A DNA stretch of 64,000 nt from Arthrobacter sp. PAMC25284 (lineage in GTDB: Bacteria > Actinomycetota > Actinomycetes > Actinomycetales > Micrococcaceae). The DNA is taken from positions 620,001 to 684,000 of the forward strand of contig NZ_CP080382.1 of the NCBI RefSeq assembly GCF_019443425.1, in the 5' to 3' direction. The notes beneath the pieces were generated by a model. The model searched no databases and was not told the origin of the DNA. It was given only the letters and a program-made list of their open reading frames with translations. The translations under genes and the position numbers were made by a program. Positions 1 to 9,273 of the stretch are shown here, one piece after another. Each line of letters begins with the position of its first letter. Position 1 is the stretch's first letter.

Positions 1-1
1 C

Positions 2-1849
2 GACAAGACAGAACTGCGGCAATTCGGGTTCGAGGTCGAGACGGTCCTGGACCAGGGCTGGGGCTCGGATGATCCCGCCACTACGAGGTACCGGATCGGC
101 AAGGAGTCAAACCGGCTGCCGGACGTGAGCCTGACCCCGGAAGAGTGCACCGTCCTGATCCTCGCGGCCCAGCTTTGGGAGCAGGCAGCTCTCGGTTCCG
201 CGGCACTGGACGCCGTCCGCAAGCTGCAGGCAGCCGGTGGTCTGCGCGACACCGAGCTACCTGCCGGAATCCAGCCGCGGCTCCGGCCCGCCGGGCAGGC
301 CTTCGAAGACCTGGTGGCCGCCATGCACGCGCAACGCCCCGTACGGTTCAGCTACCTGGCCGGGACCACCGGGCACGAAGAAGAGCGGTCCGTCGAGCCT
401 TGGGGCCTCGGCAGCCGTTTCGGCCAGTGGTACCTCGTGGGCCAGGACCGCGGCCGGGATGCCAAGCGTTTTTTCCGGCTCTCACGGATCACCTCTGCGG
501 TGACCACACTGGACCAGGAGTCCTTCACGACGCCGCCCGGCTTCAACGTCCGGTCCGAACTCTCCGGGCTTCAGGAGCTGCCGGTCCGGACCGCCGTCGT
601 GGATGTCGAGGACGGCAGGATCCTGCAGCTGCGTAAGCGGGCCGCGGCCGGCCCCTCAGCCCAGGTCACTCCTGCCGGAGCGCCGTCGCGGGGGTGGGAC
701 CGGCTCACCCTGTCCTTCCGGGATGCTGAAACCTTCGGCGAGGAACTCGCCTCCTACGGACCCCGCGCCGTCGTGGTTTCACCACCGGACCTCGTTGCTG
801 CCGTGCGACGGCGTCTCCGGGCGGCGTCGGACTTCGCCGCGACCCCCGCCCCGGACATCACCTTTCCAAAGGCAGGCCCGGCCAAGCGCACGCACCAGCG
901 CACGTCGGAGCACCAGCTCAAGCGGATGCTGCAACTGGTTCCGTTCCTCGTGCACAACCAGGGCCTGCACATCAGCGACGTCGCCGCACGGTTCGGGATA
1001 GCCCGTAAGGAGCTCGAGGAGGACTTGCGGATCCTTATCTGCTCCGGGCTGCCGGAGGGCTACCCGGATGACCTGCTGGACATCCAGTGGGAGGACGACT
1101 ATGTGTTTATCATCCAGGACCTCGATCTGAACCGGCCTGTCCGCTTCACCGTCGAGGAGGCCTGCGCCCTGCTGACCGGTCTGGACACCCTCAACGGCCT
1201 TCCGGAGCTGGCCGAGGGCAGCGCCCTTGAATCGGTGACGCTCAAGCTCATGGCCGCGGCCGGGGAAGCCGGCCTCAAAGCTGCCTCACTGTCCGTCCCG
1301 GACCTGGGACCGGAGGACTCCGCGACGCTGGCGACGGCCCGTGATGCCATCCGGACCGGCACGCAACTGAACCTGAAGTACTTCTCCGCGCAGCGGGACT
1401 TCGTCTCGGACCGTGACGTGGACCCCCTGCGGCTCTACTCCCTCGACAGCACCTGGTATCTGGAGGCGTACTGCCACTCCGCCGGAGGGCTGCGCAACTT
1501 CCGGCTCGACCGCATCGAGACTCTCGTGCCGACCGGACTCCCGGTCTCCGGCAGGGCGCTGCCCTCAGACGCGGTGCCCGCCAAACTGTTCACCCCGAAC
1601 GACGACGACACCCTGGTGGTCGTCGAGCTGGACCGCCGTGGCACCGGCCTGGCGGACGACTACTACGCCGAACGGACCGCGCCGCTGCCACACGGCGGCA
1701 TGCTGGCCGAAATCCGGTTCGGCAACACACACTGGCTGCCCATGTTTGCCGCCCAGCATGGCGGCATGGTGCGGATCCTGCAGCCCGAGGCCGTCGCCAC
1801 CGCCGCCCGGGAGTGGCTCGACGCAGCCCTGGCGCGCTACCCCGGTTAG
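2..1849 (+). CDS. pafBC: Fused PafB-PafC WYL-domain transcriptional regulator (5' partial)
   Basis: The frame is open from base 2, so the true start lies upstream of the window. Two HTH-WYL modules occur in one chain: the first WYL core (GQWYLVGQD) lies near 422-450, a second helix-turn-helix region near 905-1050, and the second WYL core (STWYLEAY) near 1448-1471. PafB and PafC are separate genes in mycobacteria; here they are joined. In the known family, PafBC is the activator of the LexA-independent DNA-damage response and its WYL domains bind a nucleic-acid signal. The following tatA, tatC and helY are the usual actinobacterial neighbours, which supports the call. Only the end of the first HTH is visible. 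Confidence 0.9.
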   Translation, partial: DKTELRQFGFEVETVLDQGWGSDDPATTRYRIGKESNRLPDVSLTPEECTVLILAAQLWEQAALGSAALDAVRKLQAAGGLRDTELPAGIQPRLRPAGQAFEDLVAAMHAQRPVRFSYLAGTTGHEEERSVEPWGLGSRFGQWYLVGQDRGRDAKRFFRLSRITSAVTTLDQESFTTPPGFNVRSELSGLQELPVRTAVVDVEDGRILQLRKRAAAGPSAQVTPAGAPSRGWDRLTLSFRDAETFGEELASYGPRAVVVSPPDLVAAVRRRLRAASDFAATPAPDITFPKAGPAKRTHQRTSEHQLKRMLQLVPFLVHNQGLHISDVAARFGIARKELEEDLRILICSGLPEGYPDDLLDIQWEDDYVFIIQDLDLNRPVRFTVEEACALLTGLDTLNGLPELAEGSALESVTLKLMAAAGEAGLKAASLSVPDLGPEDSATLATARDAIRTGTQLNLKYFSAQRDFVSDRDVDPLRLYSLDSTWYLEAYCHSAGGLRNFRLDRIETLVPTGLPVSGRALPSDAVPAKLFTPNDDDTLVVVELDRRGTGLADDYYAERTAPLPHGGMLAEIRFGNTHWLPMFAAQHGGMVRILQPEAVATAAREWLDAALARYPG

Positions 1850-1859
1850 ACTACTCAGC

Positions 1860-2249
1860 ATGCCTTGGTGGTCCTGGATACTGATCTGGATAGCGCTTGT
1901 CTCGCTGTCACTGTTGTTTTTTGTTGTGCTCGGTGTACGGCTGTTCCGGCAGTTCATGACGACGGTCAAGGAACTTGGCGAGGCCGGGGATCGCTTCTCC
2001 CGCCCTGCGCACGTACCGGTGTCCGGCCCGGCGGCGGATGCCCCGGTCTCAGCCGGTGAGGTTCACGGCGCCGGGCAGGACGTCATCAAGCCGGCCCCCG
2101 GTACCGCCGTTTTTGCCCTGCCGGAGCAGATGCGGCATGATTACCGGGCGTCCAAACAAGCACGCCGGGAAGACCGACGTTTGCGCCGGATCCAGCGCAA
2201 GAGGGACCGCGGCCAGCCGCAGTCCCTGCGCGACACCGATTTCAGTTAG
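1860..2249 (+). CDS. Small membrane-anchored protein between pafBC and tatA
   Basis: A 129-residue protein starting at an ATG 10 bases after the pafBC stop. Residues about 4-28 form one strongly hydrophobic helix (WILIWIALVSLSLLFFVVLG), followed by a hydrophilic tail that ends in a very basic stretch with many Arg and Lys (about residues 98-118). That predicts a single-pass protein with a cytoplasmic basic tail. I do not recognise a named family. Its position in a tight same-strand run with pafBC and tatA suggests co-transcription. Function unknown; a role near the Tat translocase is only a guess from position. Confidence 0.7.
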   Translation: MPWWSWILIWIALVSLSLLFFVVLGVRLFRQFMTTVKELGEAGDRFSRPAHVPVSGPAADAPVSAGEVHGAGQDVIKPAPGTAVFALPEQMRHDYRASKQARREDRRLRRIQRKRDRGQPQSLRDTDFS

Positions 2250-2282
2250 ACGTAGGATGTACTTAAACGAAAGGACCTCATC

Positions 2283-2552
2283 ATGAGGCTTGAAGGCTGG
2301 CATCTCATCATCATCATCGTTCTGGCTCTGGTGCTCTTTGCAGCCCCGAAGCTCCCCGGAATGGCCCGAAGCCTGGGACAGTCGATGCGAATTTTCAAGT
2401 CGGAAGTCCGCGAGATGAAGAAGGACGGCAGCGCCGAGACGCCCGCCGATCCCGACGCCGTCGAAGGCCGGGTCGTGAACCACCCGCAGGCCAATCGGCC
2501 GGAGAACCGGACAGGCGACGGTAACGAAGCGCCGCCGTCGACCCGCGCTTAA
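2283..2552 (+). CDS. tatA: Sec-independent protein translocase subunit TatA
   Basis: An 89-residue protein with the TatA layout: a short N-terminal segment, one membrane helix (HLIIIIVLALVLFAAPKLP, about residues 7-25), the hinge, then an amphipathic helix beginning MARSLGQSMRIFKSEV and an acidic/polar tail. TatA oligomers form the passage through which the TatC-bound folded substrate crosses the cytoplasmic membrane. A good ribosome site (AAAGGA) lies 8 bases before the ATG. tatC follows 6 bases downstream, so the two are one operon. The length and order match the tatA-tatC pair of other actinobacteria. Confidence 0.95.
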   Translation: MRLEGWHLIIIIVLALVLFAAPKLPGMARSLGQSMRIFKSEVREMKKDGSAETPADPDAVEGRVVNHPQANRPENRTGDGNEAPPSTRA

Positions 2553-2558
2553 GACCGC

Positions 2559-3395
2559 ATGGCAGTATCCATGAGCCGCCGATCCAATCCTGAAGGTCGG
2601 ATGGCGCTCCTTGACCACTTCAAGGAACTCCGGAACCGGCTGTTTAAGTCAGCCATCGCCGTTGTGGTCGGTACGGCAGTGGGATTCATCGTCTACCAGC
2701 CGATGCTCGCGGCACTGATCAAACCCATCCGTGACCTCAATGAAAACGAGGGCCGGCAGGCGACCCTGAACTTTGACGGTGTGGCGAGCTCGTTCGACCT
2801 CATGATCCAGGTCTCGGTCTTCCTTGGCCTGCTCGTCGCGAGTCCCGTCTGGCTCTACCAGCTGTGGGCGTTTATTGTTCCCGGCCTGCATAAAAAAGAA
2901 CGCCGGCTCGCCCTGTCCTTTGTGGCCGCCGCCGTGCCGTTGTTCATCGGCGGGGTGCTCCTGGCCTGGCTCGTCCTGCCGAATGCGGTCCGGGTCCTGA
3001 CCGATTTCACCCCGTCCGGCGGTTCCAATTTCATCAGCGCCCAGGTCTACCTGTCCTTCGTGCTCCGGCTGTTGCTGGCTTTTGGTATCGCGTTCCTGCT
3101 CCCGGTGGTCCTGTTTGGGCTGAACCTGGCCGGAATCATCAAGGGCAAGCAGCTCGTGAAGAGCTGGCGCATTACCGTTTTCCTGGTCTGCCTGTTTGCG
3201 GCCATGGCAGCGCCCGGCGCCGACGCCATGAGCATGTTCTACCTGGCCGGACCCATGCTGCTGCTGTTCTTTGGCGCGATCGGGCTGTGCCTGCTCAACG
3301 ACCGCCGTCGCGAACGCCGGGCCGTTAAGCGCGCCGCCGAAACCGAAGCAACCGCAGACATCGGAACTCCCGGTACTGAACTGGGAAATCTCTAG
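2559..3395 (+). CDS. tatC: Sec-independent protein translocase subunit TatC
   Basis: A 278-residue polytopic membrane protein. The N-terminus carries the TatC signature MALLDHFKELRNRLFKS, the cytoplasmic region that reads the twin-arginine signal, and about six membrane helices follow (near residues 30-50, 90-115, 125-150, 175-200, 210-228, 232-250). TatC is the receptor of the Tat pathway and works with TatA. Two ATGs, 2559 and 2571, are close together and neither has a strong ribosome site, so the start is uncertain by four codons. The tail is basic and variable. helY starts 24 bases downstream. Confidence 0.95.
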   Translation: MAVSMSRRSNPEGRMALLDHFKELRNRLFKSAIAVVVGTAVGFIVYQPMLAALIKPIRDLNENEGRQATLNFDGVASSFDLMIQVSVFLGLLVASPVWLYQLWAFIVPGLHKKERRLALSFVAAAVPLFIGGVLLAWLVLPNAVRVLTDFTPSGGSNFISAQVYLSFVLRLLLAFGIAFLLPVVLFGLNLAGIIKGKQLVKSWRITVFLVCLFAAMAAPGADAMSMFYLAGPMLLLFFGAIGLCLLNDRRRERRAVKRAAETEATADIGTPGTELGNL

Positions 3396-3419
3396 GGCCC
3401 AGCGCACTAGGCTGGAAGC

Positions 3420-6308
3420 ATGTCGTCACAACCAAGTCCGGAGTCGCCGTCCGAACGCTACCGGGCCAACGCCGAGCGCGCCGCCGAAGCCAAAACGTAT
3501 TTGGGCGGATTCATCCGTTCGCTTGACTTCGAACTCGACGACTTCCAGCGCGAGTCCTGCCTGTCCTTGCAAGCGGGGCGTGGCGTTCTCGTAGCGGCCC
3601 CCACCGGCGCCGGCAAGACAATCGTGGGGGAGTTCGCCATCTATTTGGCGCTCCAGCGCGGCCTTAAGGCCTTCTACACCACCCCGATCAAGGCCCTCAG
3701 CAACCAGAAGTACGCCGAGCTTGCAGCGAAGTACGGGGCCGCGCAGGTGGGCCTGCTCACGGGCGACACCAGCATCAACGGCGAAGCGCCCGTCGTCGTC
3801 ATGACCACCGAAGTGCTCCGGAACATGCTCTACGCGGACTCCGACACGCTCGATGACCTTGGCTTCGTGGTGATGGACGAAGTCCACTACCTGGCGGACC
3901 GGTTCCGCGGGGCGGTCTGGGAAGAAGTGATCATCCACCTCCCCAGCGAGGTCCAGGTGGCCTCCCTGAGCGCGACCGTCTCCAACGCCGAGGAGTTCGG
4001 CGCGTGGCTGGACACCGTCCGCGGGCAAACCGACGTGATTGTCTCCGAACACCGTCCGGTCCCGCTGTGGCAGCACGTAATGGTGGGCCGTAAGATCGTC
4101 GATCTCTTCGCCGGAGACACAACGTTTGACGAAATCGCCCCCGCCGGCGAGGCCGGGGAGACCGTTCCCGGGAAAGCCGTGGCAGCCGACGTCGACCGGC
4201 CCGGCTACGAGGTCAACCCCGAACTTCTGTCGATGGCACGTGCAGAGAGCCAGATGAACTTCCGCGGCCGCTTCGGCCACGGCGGCCGGAATACCCGCAG
4301 GCAGCAGCAGCGTCCGCGTGACGAGCCGCAGGGCGGGCCCCGGAGTCCGGTCCGCAAGGCGAGTCGTCCCCAGGTCATCGCCAGCCTGGACCGGCAGGAC
4401 CTGCTGCCCGCGATCACTTTCATCTTCTCCCGCGCCGGCTGCGACGCCGCCGTCGCCCAGTGTGTCTCCGCGGGCCTGTGGCTGACCACGGAACGTGAGC
4501 AGCTGATGATCGCGCAGCGTGTGGATGAGGCCGCCCAGGATGTGCCCTCCGAGGATCTTGACGTCCTGGGATTCTGGAGCTGGCGGGACGGGCTGGTCCG
4601 GGGTCTCGCCGCGCACCATGCCGGCATGCTGCCGACCTTCAAGGAGGTCGTGGAAAAGCTCTTCGTCGACGGTCTGGTGAAGGCTGTTTTTGCCACCGAA
4701 ACCCTCGCCCTCGGTGTCAACATGCCGGCCCGGTGCGTCGTACTGGAGAAGCTGGACAAATTCAACGGTGAGGCACACGTCAATATCACGGCGGGGGAGT
4801 ACACCCAGCTGACCGGGCGGGCCGGACGCCGCGGGATCGACGTTGAAGGGCACGCCGTAGTGCTGTGGCAACCCGGCACTGACCCGGCGGCCGTCGCGGG
4901 CCTCGCCTCGCGCCGTACGTACCCGCTGAATTCCAGCTTCCGGCCCACTTACAACATGTCCATCAACCTGGTGGCGCAGTTCGGCCGCGCCCGGGCACGG
5001 GAAATCCTGGAGTCTTCCTTCGCCCAGTTCCAGGCCGACCGTTCCGTCGTCGGGCTGGCCAAACAAGTCCGCGGCCGGGAGGAGTCCCTGGCCGGATTCA
5101 GCAAGGCGATGACCTGCCATCTGGGCGACTTTACCGAATATGCCCGGCTGCGGCGTGCCCTGTCCGATGCGGAAAAGAACGCCTCGCAGGTAACCTCCCG
5201 GGCCAGGAAATCGCTGACCGAAGACTCGCTCAGCCGACTGCTGCCTGGCGACGTGGTGGATGTTCCTTCGGGGCGGGCTCCGGGACTCGCTGTTGTCCTC
5301 AGTTCCGACCACCACTCCCGCGAGCCACGCCCGGCCGTGATGACCCTTGACAACCAGCTCCGCCGGATCGGGCTGCCCGACGTCGAGGGGCCGCTGTCCC
5401 CGATTACCCGGATCAGGATCCCGAAGTCCTTCAACGCCAAGATCCCCAAGTCCCGCCGGGACCTCGCTTCCTCGGTCCGGAACGCTATCCGGGACCACCG
5501 GCCTCCCGCACCGCCGAGCCGGGATGAGGACTTCGGCCGCGCCGCCGCCCAGCCCAACCAGGAGAAGCGGATCACCGAACTGCGCCGGGAGCTCCGGTCA
5601 CACCCCTGCCACGGGTGCAGCGAACGGGAGGACCACGCGCGGTGGTCCGAACGCTGGTGGAAGCTCCGGCAGGAGACGGACGGGCTGGTGCGCCAGATCC
5701 AGGGCCGGACCAACACCATAGCGAAAACCTTCGACCGGGTCTGCGGGCTCCTCTCCAGCTACGGGTATCTGGAAACCTCGGATTCCGGGGTTCTGTCGAT
5801 CAGCCGGGACGGACAGCGCCTTCGGCGGATCTACGGCGAGAAGGACCTGCTCATTTCCCAATCCCTTCGGTTGGGCGCGTTCAACGATCTGGACGCTGCC
5901 GAAGTGGCGTCGCTGGCCAGCGTTCTGGTCTACCAGGCCAAACGGGAGGACCGCGGACTGCGTCCGAAAATGCCCAGCATCGCGCTGGAATCCGCCGTAG
6001 ACACCGTGGTGCGAGAATGGTCCGCCCTGGAGGACCTCGAGGAGGCCAGCAAGCTGCCGCTGACCGGCGAGCCTGAGCTCGGCCTCGTCTGGCCTATCTA
6101 CAAGTGGGCCAGAGGCCGGCACCTCCAAGATGTCCTCAGCGGCACGGACCTCGCCGCGGGAGATTTTGTCCGCTGGGTGAAACAGGTGATTGACCTGCTC
6201 GACCAGCTGGCCAAGATCCCGGAGCTGGATCCCCGCGTCGCCCGGCTGTGCCGGGATGCCATCGCGCTGATCAAGCGCGGCGTCGTCGCTTATTCCTCCG
6301 TGGCCTAG
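3420..6308 (+). CDS. helY: Ski2/Mtr4-type DEAD/DEAH-box RNA helicase HelY
   Basis: A 962-residue superfamily 2 helicase. Visible motifs in order: Walker A APTGAGKT (about residue 59), PIKALSNQK, DEVH box (VMDEVHYL), SATVSN, the Ski2-type HHAGMLPTFKE, FATETLALGVNMPAR, and motif VI QLTGRAGRRG. The C-terminal third has the beta-barrel/DSHCT-like region of the Mtr4 group. A basic low-complexity insert (RGRFGHGGRNTRRQQQRPR, near residue 285) splits the two RecA lobes. This family unwinds structured RNA; mycobacterial HelY shares the same place downstream of tatAC. ATG start is 24 bases after tatC, so it is probably read through from the tat genes. Confidence 0.93.
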   Translation: MSSQPSPESPSERYRANAERAAEAKTYLGGFIRSLDFELDDFQRESCLSLQAGRGVLVAAPTGAGKTIVGEFAIYLALQRGLKAFYTTPIKALSNQKYAELAAKYGAAQVGLLTGDTSINGEAPVVVMTTEVLRNMLYADSDTLDDLGFVVMDEVHYLADRFRGAVWEEVIIHLPSEVQVASLSATVSNAEEFGAWLDTVRGQTDVIVSEHRPVPLWQHVMVGRKIVDLFAGDTTFDEIAPAGEAGETVPGKAVAADVDRPGYEVNPELLSMARAESQMNFRGRFGHGGRNTRRQQQRPRDEPQGGPRSPVRKASRPQVIASLDRQDLLPAITFIFSRAGCDAAVAQCVSAGLWLTTEREQLMIAQRVDEAAQDVPSEDLDVLGFWSWRDGLVRGLAAHHAGMLPTFKEVVEKLFVDGLVKAVFATETLALGVNMPARCVVLEKLDKFNGEAHVNITAGEYTQLTGRAGRRGIDVEGHAVVLWQPGTDPAAVAGLASRRTYPLNSSFRPTYNMSINLVAQFGRARAREILESSFAQFQADRSVVGLAKQVRGREESLAGFSKAMTCHLGDFTEYARLRRALSDAEKNASQVTSRARKSLTEDSLSRLLPGDVVDVPSGRAPGLAVVLSSDHHSREPRPAVMTLDNQLRRIGLPDVEGPLSPITRIRIPKSFNAKIPKSRRDLASSVRNAIRDHRPPAPPSRDEDFGRAAAQPNQEKRITELRRELRSHPCHGCSEREDHARWSERWWKLRQETDGLVRQIQGRTNTIAKTFDRVCGLLSSYGYLETSDSGVLSISRDGQRLRRIYGEKDLLISQSLRLGAFNDLDAAEVASLASVLVYQAKREDRGLRPKMPSIALESAVDTVVREWSALEDLEEASKLPLTGEPELGLVWPIYKWARGRHLQDVLSGTDLAAGDFVRWVKQVIDLLDQLAKIPELDPRVARLCRDAIALIKRGVVAYSSVA

Positions 6309-6384
6309 TTCCCGTCCGCCGCCAACCATACCGTCCGCAGCACCGGCGTCCAGCACGCCACCAGCCAACAGGAGTTCCCGCGCC

Positions 6385-8052
6385 ATGCCCGACACACCGG
6401 CCGTCCCCACCCCCCGCAAGGTTTCGCTGTACCGCAACGGCTCCGTGTACACGGCCGCCGATCCGTTTGCGACAGCCATGCTGGTGGACGGCGACACCGT
6501 TGCCTGGGTCGGCTCCGAACAGGCGGCCTCGTCCATTGCCGATTCCTCCATGGACGTGATTGATCTCCACGGCACACTGGTCGCCCCGGGGTTCGTCGAT
6601 TCCCACGTCCACCTCACCGAAACCGGCATCGCCCTGGACGGGCTGCAGCTCGGTGGGATCCGCTCCGCTGCGGAACTCCTCGACGCCGTCGCCGCGGCCG
6701 CCGGCGAGGGCACCGTGCTGGGCCACGGCTGGGACGAAACGCTCTGGGCCAATCCGGCGCTCCCCACGCGGGAAGAACTGGAGCGGGCCGCGGGGGGCCG
6801 CCAGGTCTATCTGTCCCGCGTGGACGTGCACTCATCTCTCGTGTCCTCGTCGCTGGCGTCAGCTGCCGGGCTCGGCGGACTCGATGGCTTTGCCGCCGGC
6901 AGCCAGGTCAAACGCGACGCCCATACGGCGGCCCGCCGGGCGGCGCGGCAGTTGCCCGCCGACCGGCTGCGCGGCTATCAGCAGCGTGCCCTGGCTGAGG
7001 CAGCTGCCAACGGCTACGTGGCCGTCGCCGAGATGGCGGCACCGCATATTGGCAGCGTCGAGGATCTCCGGTTGGCCGCCGGCTGGAACACCACGAGCAA
7101 TCCGGCGGATGCTGCCCCGGCGGGAGCAGTTCCCGAAGTCCTGCCCTACTGGGGTCAGCTGGCTTCATCCGTTGAACACGCCCAGTCCATCCTCGACGGC
7201 CTCGGCGTTCCTGTGCTCGGCCTTGCCGGGGATCTGAATATTGACGGGTCGATCGGTTCACGCACCGCCTCGCTGCGGTCGGACTACAGCGACGCGCCCG
7301 GAGAACGCGGCAGCCAGTACCTGACGGTTGCTGCGGCGGCAGCGCATCTGGCGGCATGTTCGCTGCTGGGCATCCAGGCAGGCTTCCACGTTATCGGCGA
7401 TGCGGGGCTCGACGCGGCCCTCGAAGCCCTTGACCAGGCAGCGGCCGAGGTGGGGGAGCAGCGGATCCGCGCCGCGGGCCACCGCTTCGAGCATGTTGAA
7501 ATCGCCGACGCGGACGCCATCAGCCGGCTGGCACGGTATTCCGTGACGGTCAGTGCCCAGCCCGGCTTCGACGCACTGTGGGGCGGAGACTCCAGCCTCT
7601 ATAAGCAGCGCCTCGGCCAGCGCCAGCTCGGCATGAATCCGTTCGGCTCCTATTACTCCGCCGGTGTGCCGATCTGTTTCGGCAGCGACAGCCCGGTCAC
7701 CCCGCTCCGGCCATGGGACAGTGTGCGGGCGTGCCTGCAGCACACCAACCCCGCCGAGCAAATCTCCGCCCGGGCCGCATTCCTCGGACACACCCGCGCC
7801 GGGTGGCGTGCGGCCCGCTACCGGAACCCGATGGCCGGTCAACTCGTCCCCGGCGCCCCGGCGAGCTTCGCTGTGTGGGAGGTTGACGAACTGATGGTCC
7901 AGGTCTCCGACGGCAGGGTGCAGTCCTGGAGCACGGATCCGCGCGCCCGGACGCCGCTGCTGCCGGCACTGGACACCGGCAGTGACCCGGTGTGCCTGCA
8001 GACCGTGCGGGACGGCCGGGTCCTCTTTACCAACGGAACCCTCGGCGCTTGA
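6385..8052 (+). CDS. Amidohydrolase family protein (YtcJ/amidohydrolase-3 type)
   Basis: A 555-residue cytoplasmic metal-dependent hydrolase. The first metal motif is in GFVDSHVHL (His74 and His76), later ones are HVIGDAG, HRFEHVEI and the Asp of CFGSDSPVTPL, all typical of the amidohydrolase-3/YtcJ branch of the TIM-barrel superfamily. Members hydrolyse C-N bonds in varied amides and N-substituted compounds, and the substrate cannot be read from sequence. An AGGAG ribosome site stands 11 bases before the ATG at 6385. A hairpin terminator follows at 8063-8111, so it is likely the last gene of its transcript. Confidence 0.88.
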   Translation: MPDTPAVPTPRKVSLYRNGSVYTAADPFATAMLVDGDTVAWVGSEQAASSIADSSMDVIDLHGTLVAPGFVDSHVHLTETGIALDGLQLGGIRSAAELLDAVAAAAGEGTVLGHGWDETLWANPALPTREELERAAGGRQVYLSRVDVHSSLVSSSLASAAGLGGLDGFAAGSQVKRDAHTAARRAARQLPADRLRGYQQRALAEAAANGYVAVAEMAAPHIGSVEDLRLAAGWNTTSNPADAAPAGAVPEVLPYWGQLASSVEHAQSILDGLGVPVLGLAGDLNIDGSIGSRTASLRSDYSDAPGERGSQYLTVAAAAAHLAACSLLGIQAGFHVIGDAGLDAALEALDQAAAEVGEQRIRAAGHRFEHVEIADADAISRLARYSVTVSAQPGFDALWGGDSSLYKQRLGQRQLGMNPFGSYYSAGVPICFGSDSPVTPLRPWDSVRACLQHTNPAEQISARAAFLGHTRAGWRAARYRNPMAGQLVPGAPASFAVWEVDELMVQVSDGRVQSWSTDPRARTPLLPALDTGSDPVCLQTVRDGRVLFTNGTLGA

Positions 8053-8062
8053 TGCCTGGTGC

Positions 8063-8111
8063 CGGGCCCTGCTGCACTAGCCCTGCTGCACTATAGGCGG
8101 AGCAGGGCCCG
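8063..8111 (+). terminator. Hairpin terminator after the amidohydrolase
   Basis: Perfect 11-bp stem: CGGGCCCTGCT at 8063-8073 pairs with AGCAGGGCCCG at 8101-8111. The loop contains a second copy of CCTGCTGCACTA, so an alternative shorter stem is possible. No T-run follows, which is common in high-G+C actinobacteria. It sits between two convergent genes. Confidence 0.6.
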
Positions 8112-8278
8112 TCCCGGCCCCGCTCCTGGATTAAGGCTTCACCTGCTCCCTGAACAGCCACCACCGTCGTTGTAACGATTCCTGACTCCTGTTGTTGGCA
8201 ACCCCTCGAGCCCGCGTGCCGGGTTGAAGGCGCGCGGTGAAATGCGTGGTTGGCCGATAGAGGCGTGCGCCGGTGGGG

Positions 8279-9112
8279 TCACTCGGTGAGGAACTCCGAA
8301 ACGAGGCGGTTGAAGTCGTCGGGGCGCTCGATCGGCACCACATGCGAGGACCCGTCGCCTCGGATGACCTCAAACCGTGCGCCGGGGATCGCGTCGGCAA
8401 CCTCGCGCGCTATCCAGGGTGGGGTGATCAGGTCCTGCTCACCGACGACGACAAGGGTCGGGGCCGTGATGGCGCCCAGCCGGCTGAGGGCATCGAAATG
8501 CAGGTAGGCATCTGCCTGGCGTCCGTACGCCTCGGGACTCATCGGGTTTGGATTGCTGGCCAGCAGCGCGGTGGTGTCCTGTACTGCCTCGTGGTTTCGA
8601 AGGAAGGCCGTGGAGAACAGCGACGCGAGCTGCTGGCCGCCAAACACTTTCCCGGTCGCGTCATTTGCCTTGACCCAGCTCCAGATTTGGATTGGATCGA
8701 CGGCGTTCCGCGCCGGCGCTGCTCCCGTCCCGGCAAGTACCAGCCGATCCAGCCGGCCCGCGTGTCGCAGGGCGAACTCCACGGCGATCATCCCGCCCAT
8801 GGACAGCCCCAACAGGTGGGTCCGCTGAATCCCCAGCGCGTCGAGTAGACCGGCGAGGTCATCTGCCATGTCTGCAATGCTGTACGGGTGGCTGGCTTTC
8901 GAGCTGCGGCCGGCGTCGCGGTTGTCGACCAGGACCACCCGGAACTGTGTGGAAAGGGACGGGACCTGCGCCAGCGTCCAGAGCGACGAGTCGTACCCGA
9001 TCCCCATGACCAAAACGAGCGACGGCCCTTGACCGTGGACCTCGTAATACAAGACCTGCCCGTTCGTCTGCGCCGTGCCTGATGGGCGCAGCTTCGTCAC
9101 GTTCGCGTTCAT
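8279..9112 (-). CDS. Alpha/beta-fold hydrolase
   Basis: A 277-residue alpha/beta hydrolase. The oxyanion region is around LVLVMGIGYDSSLW, the nucleophile elbow is GLSMGG, a later acid lies near VVVGEQDLITPP, and the catalytic His is in GSSHVVPIE. I chose the ATG at 9112 because AGGGAG precedes it by 8 bases; the frame stays open upstream to 9289 but that part is probably not translated. The gene is divergent from the TPR-type regulator at 9274, so the roughly 160 bases between them probably hold both promoters. Substrate unknown; esterase, lactonase and haloperoxidase-like activities are all possible. Confidence 0.85.
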   Translation of the reverse strand: MNANVTKLRPSGTAQTNGQVLYYEVHGQGPSLVLVMGIGYDSSLWTLAQVPSLSTQFRVVLVDNRDAGRSSKASHPYSIADMADDLAGLLDALGIQRTHLLGLSMGGMIAVEFALRHAGRLDRLVLAGTGAAPARNAVDPIQIWSWVKANDATGKVFGGQQLASLFSTAFLRNHEAVQDTTALLASNPNPMSPEAYGRQADAYLHFDALSRLGAITAPTLVVVGEQDLITPPWIAREVADAIPGARFEVIRGDGSSHVVPIERPDDFNRLVSEFLTE

Positions 9113-9273
9113 TGTGAAACTCCCTGTGATTGACCCGTCTCCCAGCTCTGGACGTGTCCCGTGGCCGGGGATCGGGCTTGGTAAACCCGTATGCGTGAGG
9201 AAGACTGTTACCTGGGTAACCCCCGGTGTTACGCCGGGGCCGGGTCGGAGCGGGCAGGCCTGCGGATCGGTGA

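Noticed and set aside
3426..5498. A 690-codon minus-strand open frame opposite helY
   Set aside because: Same reason: full overlap with a clear helicase gene and no domain in the antisense translation.
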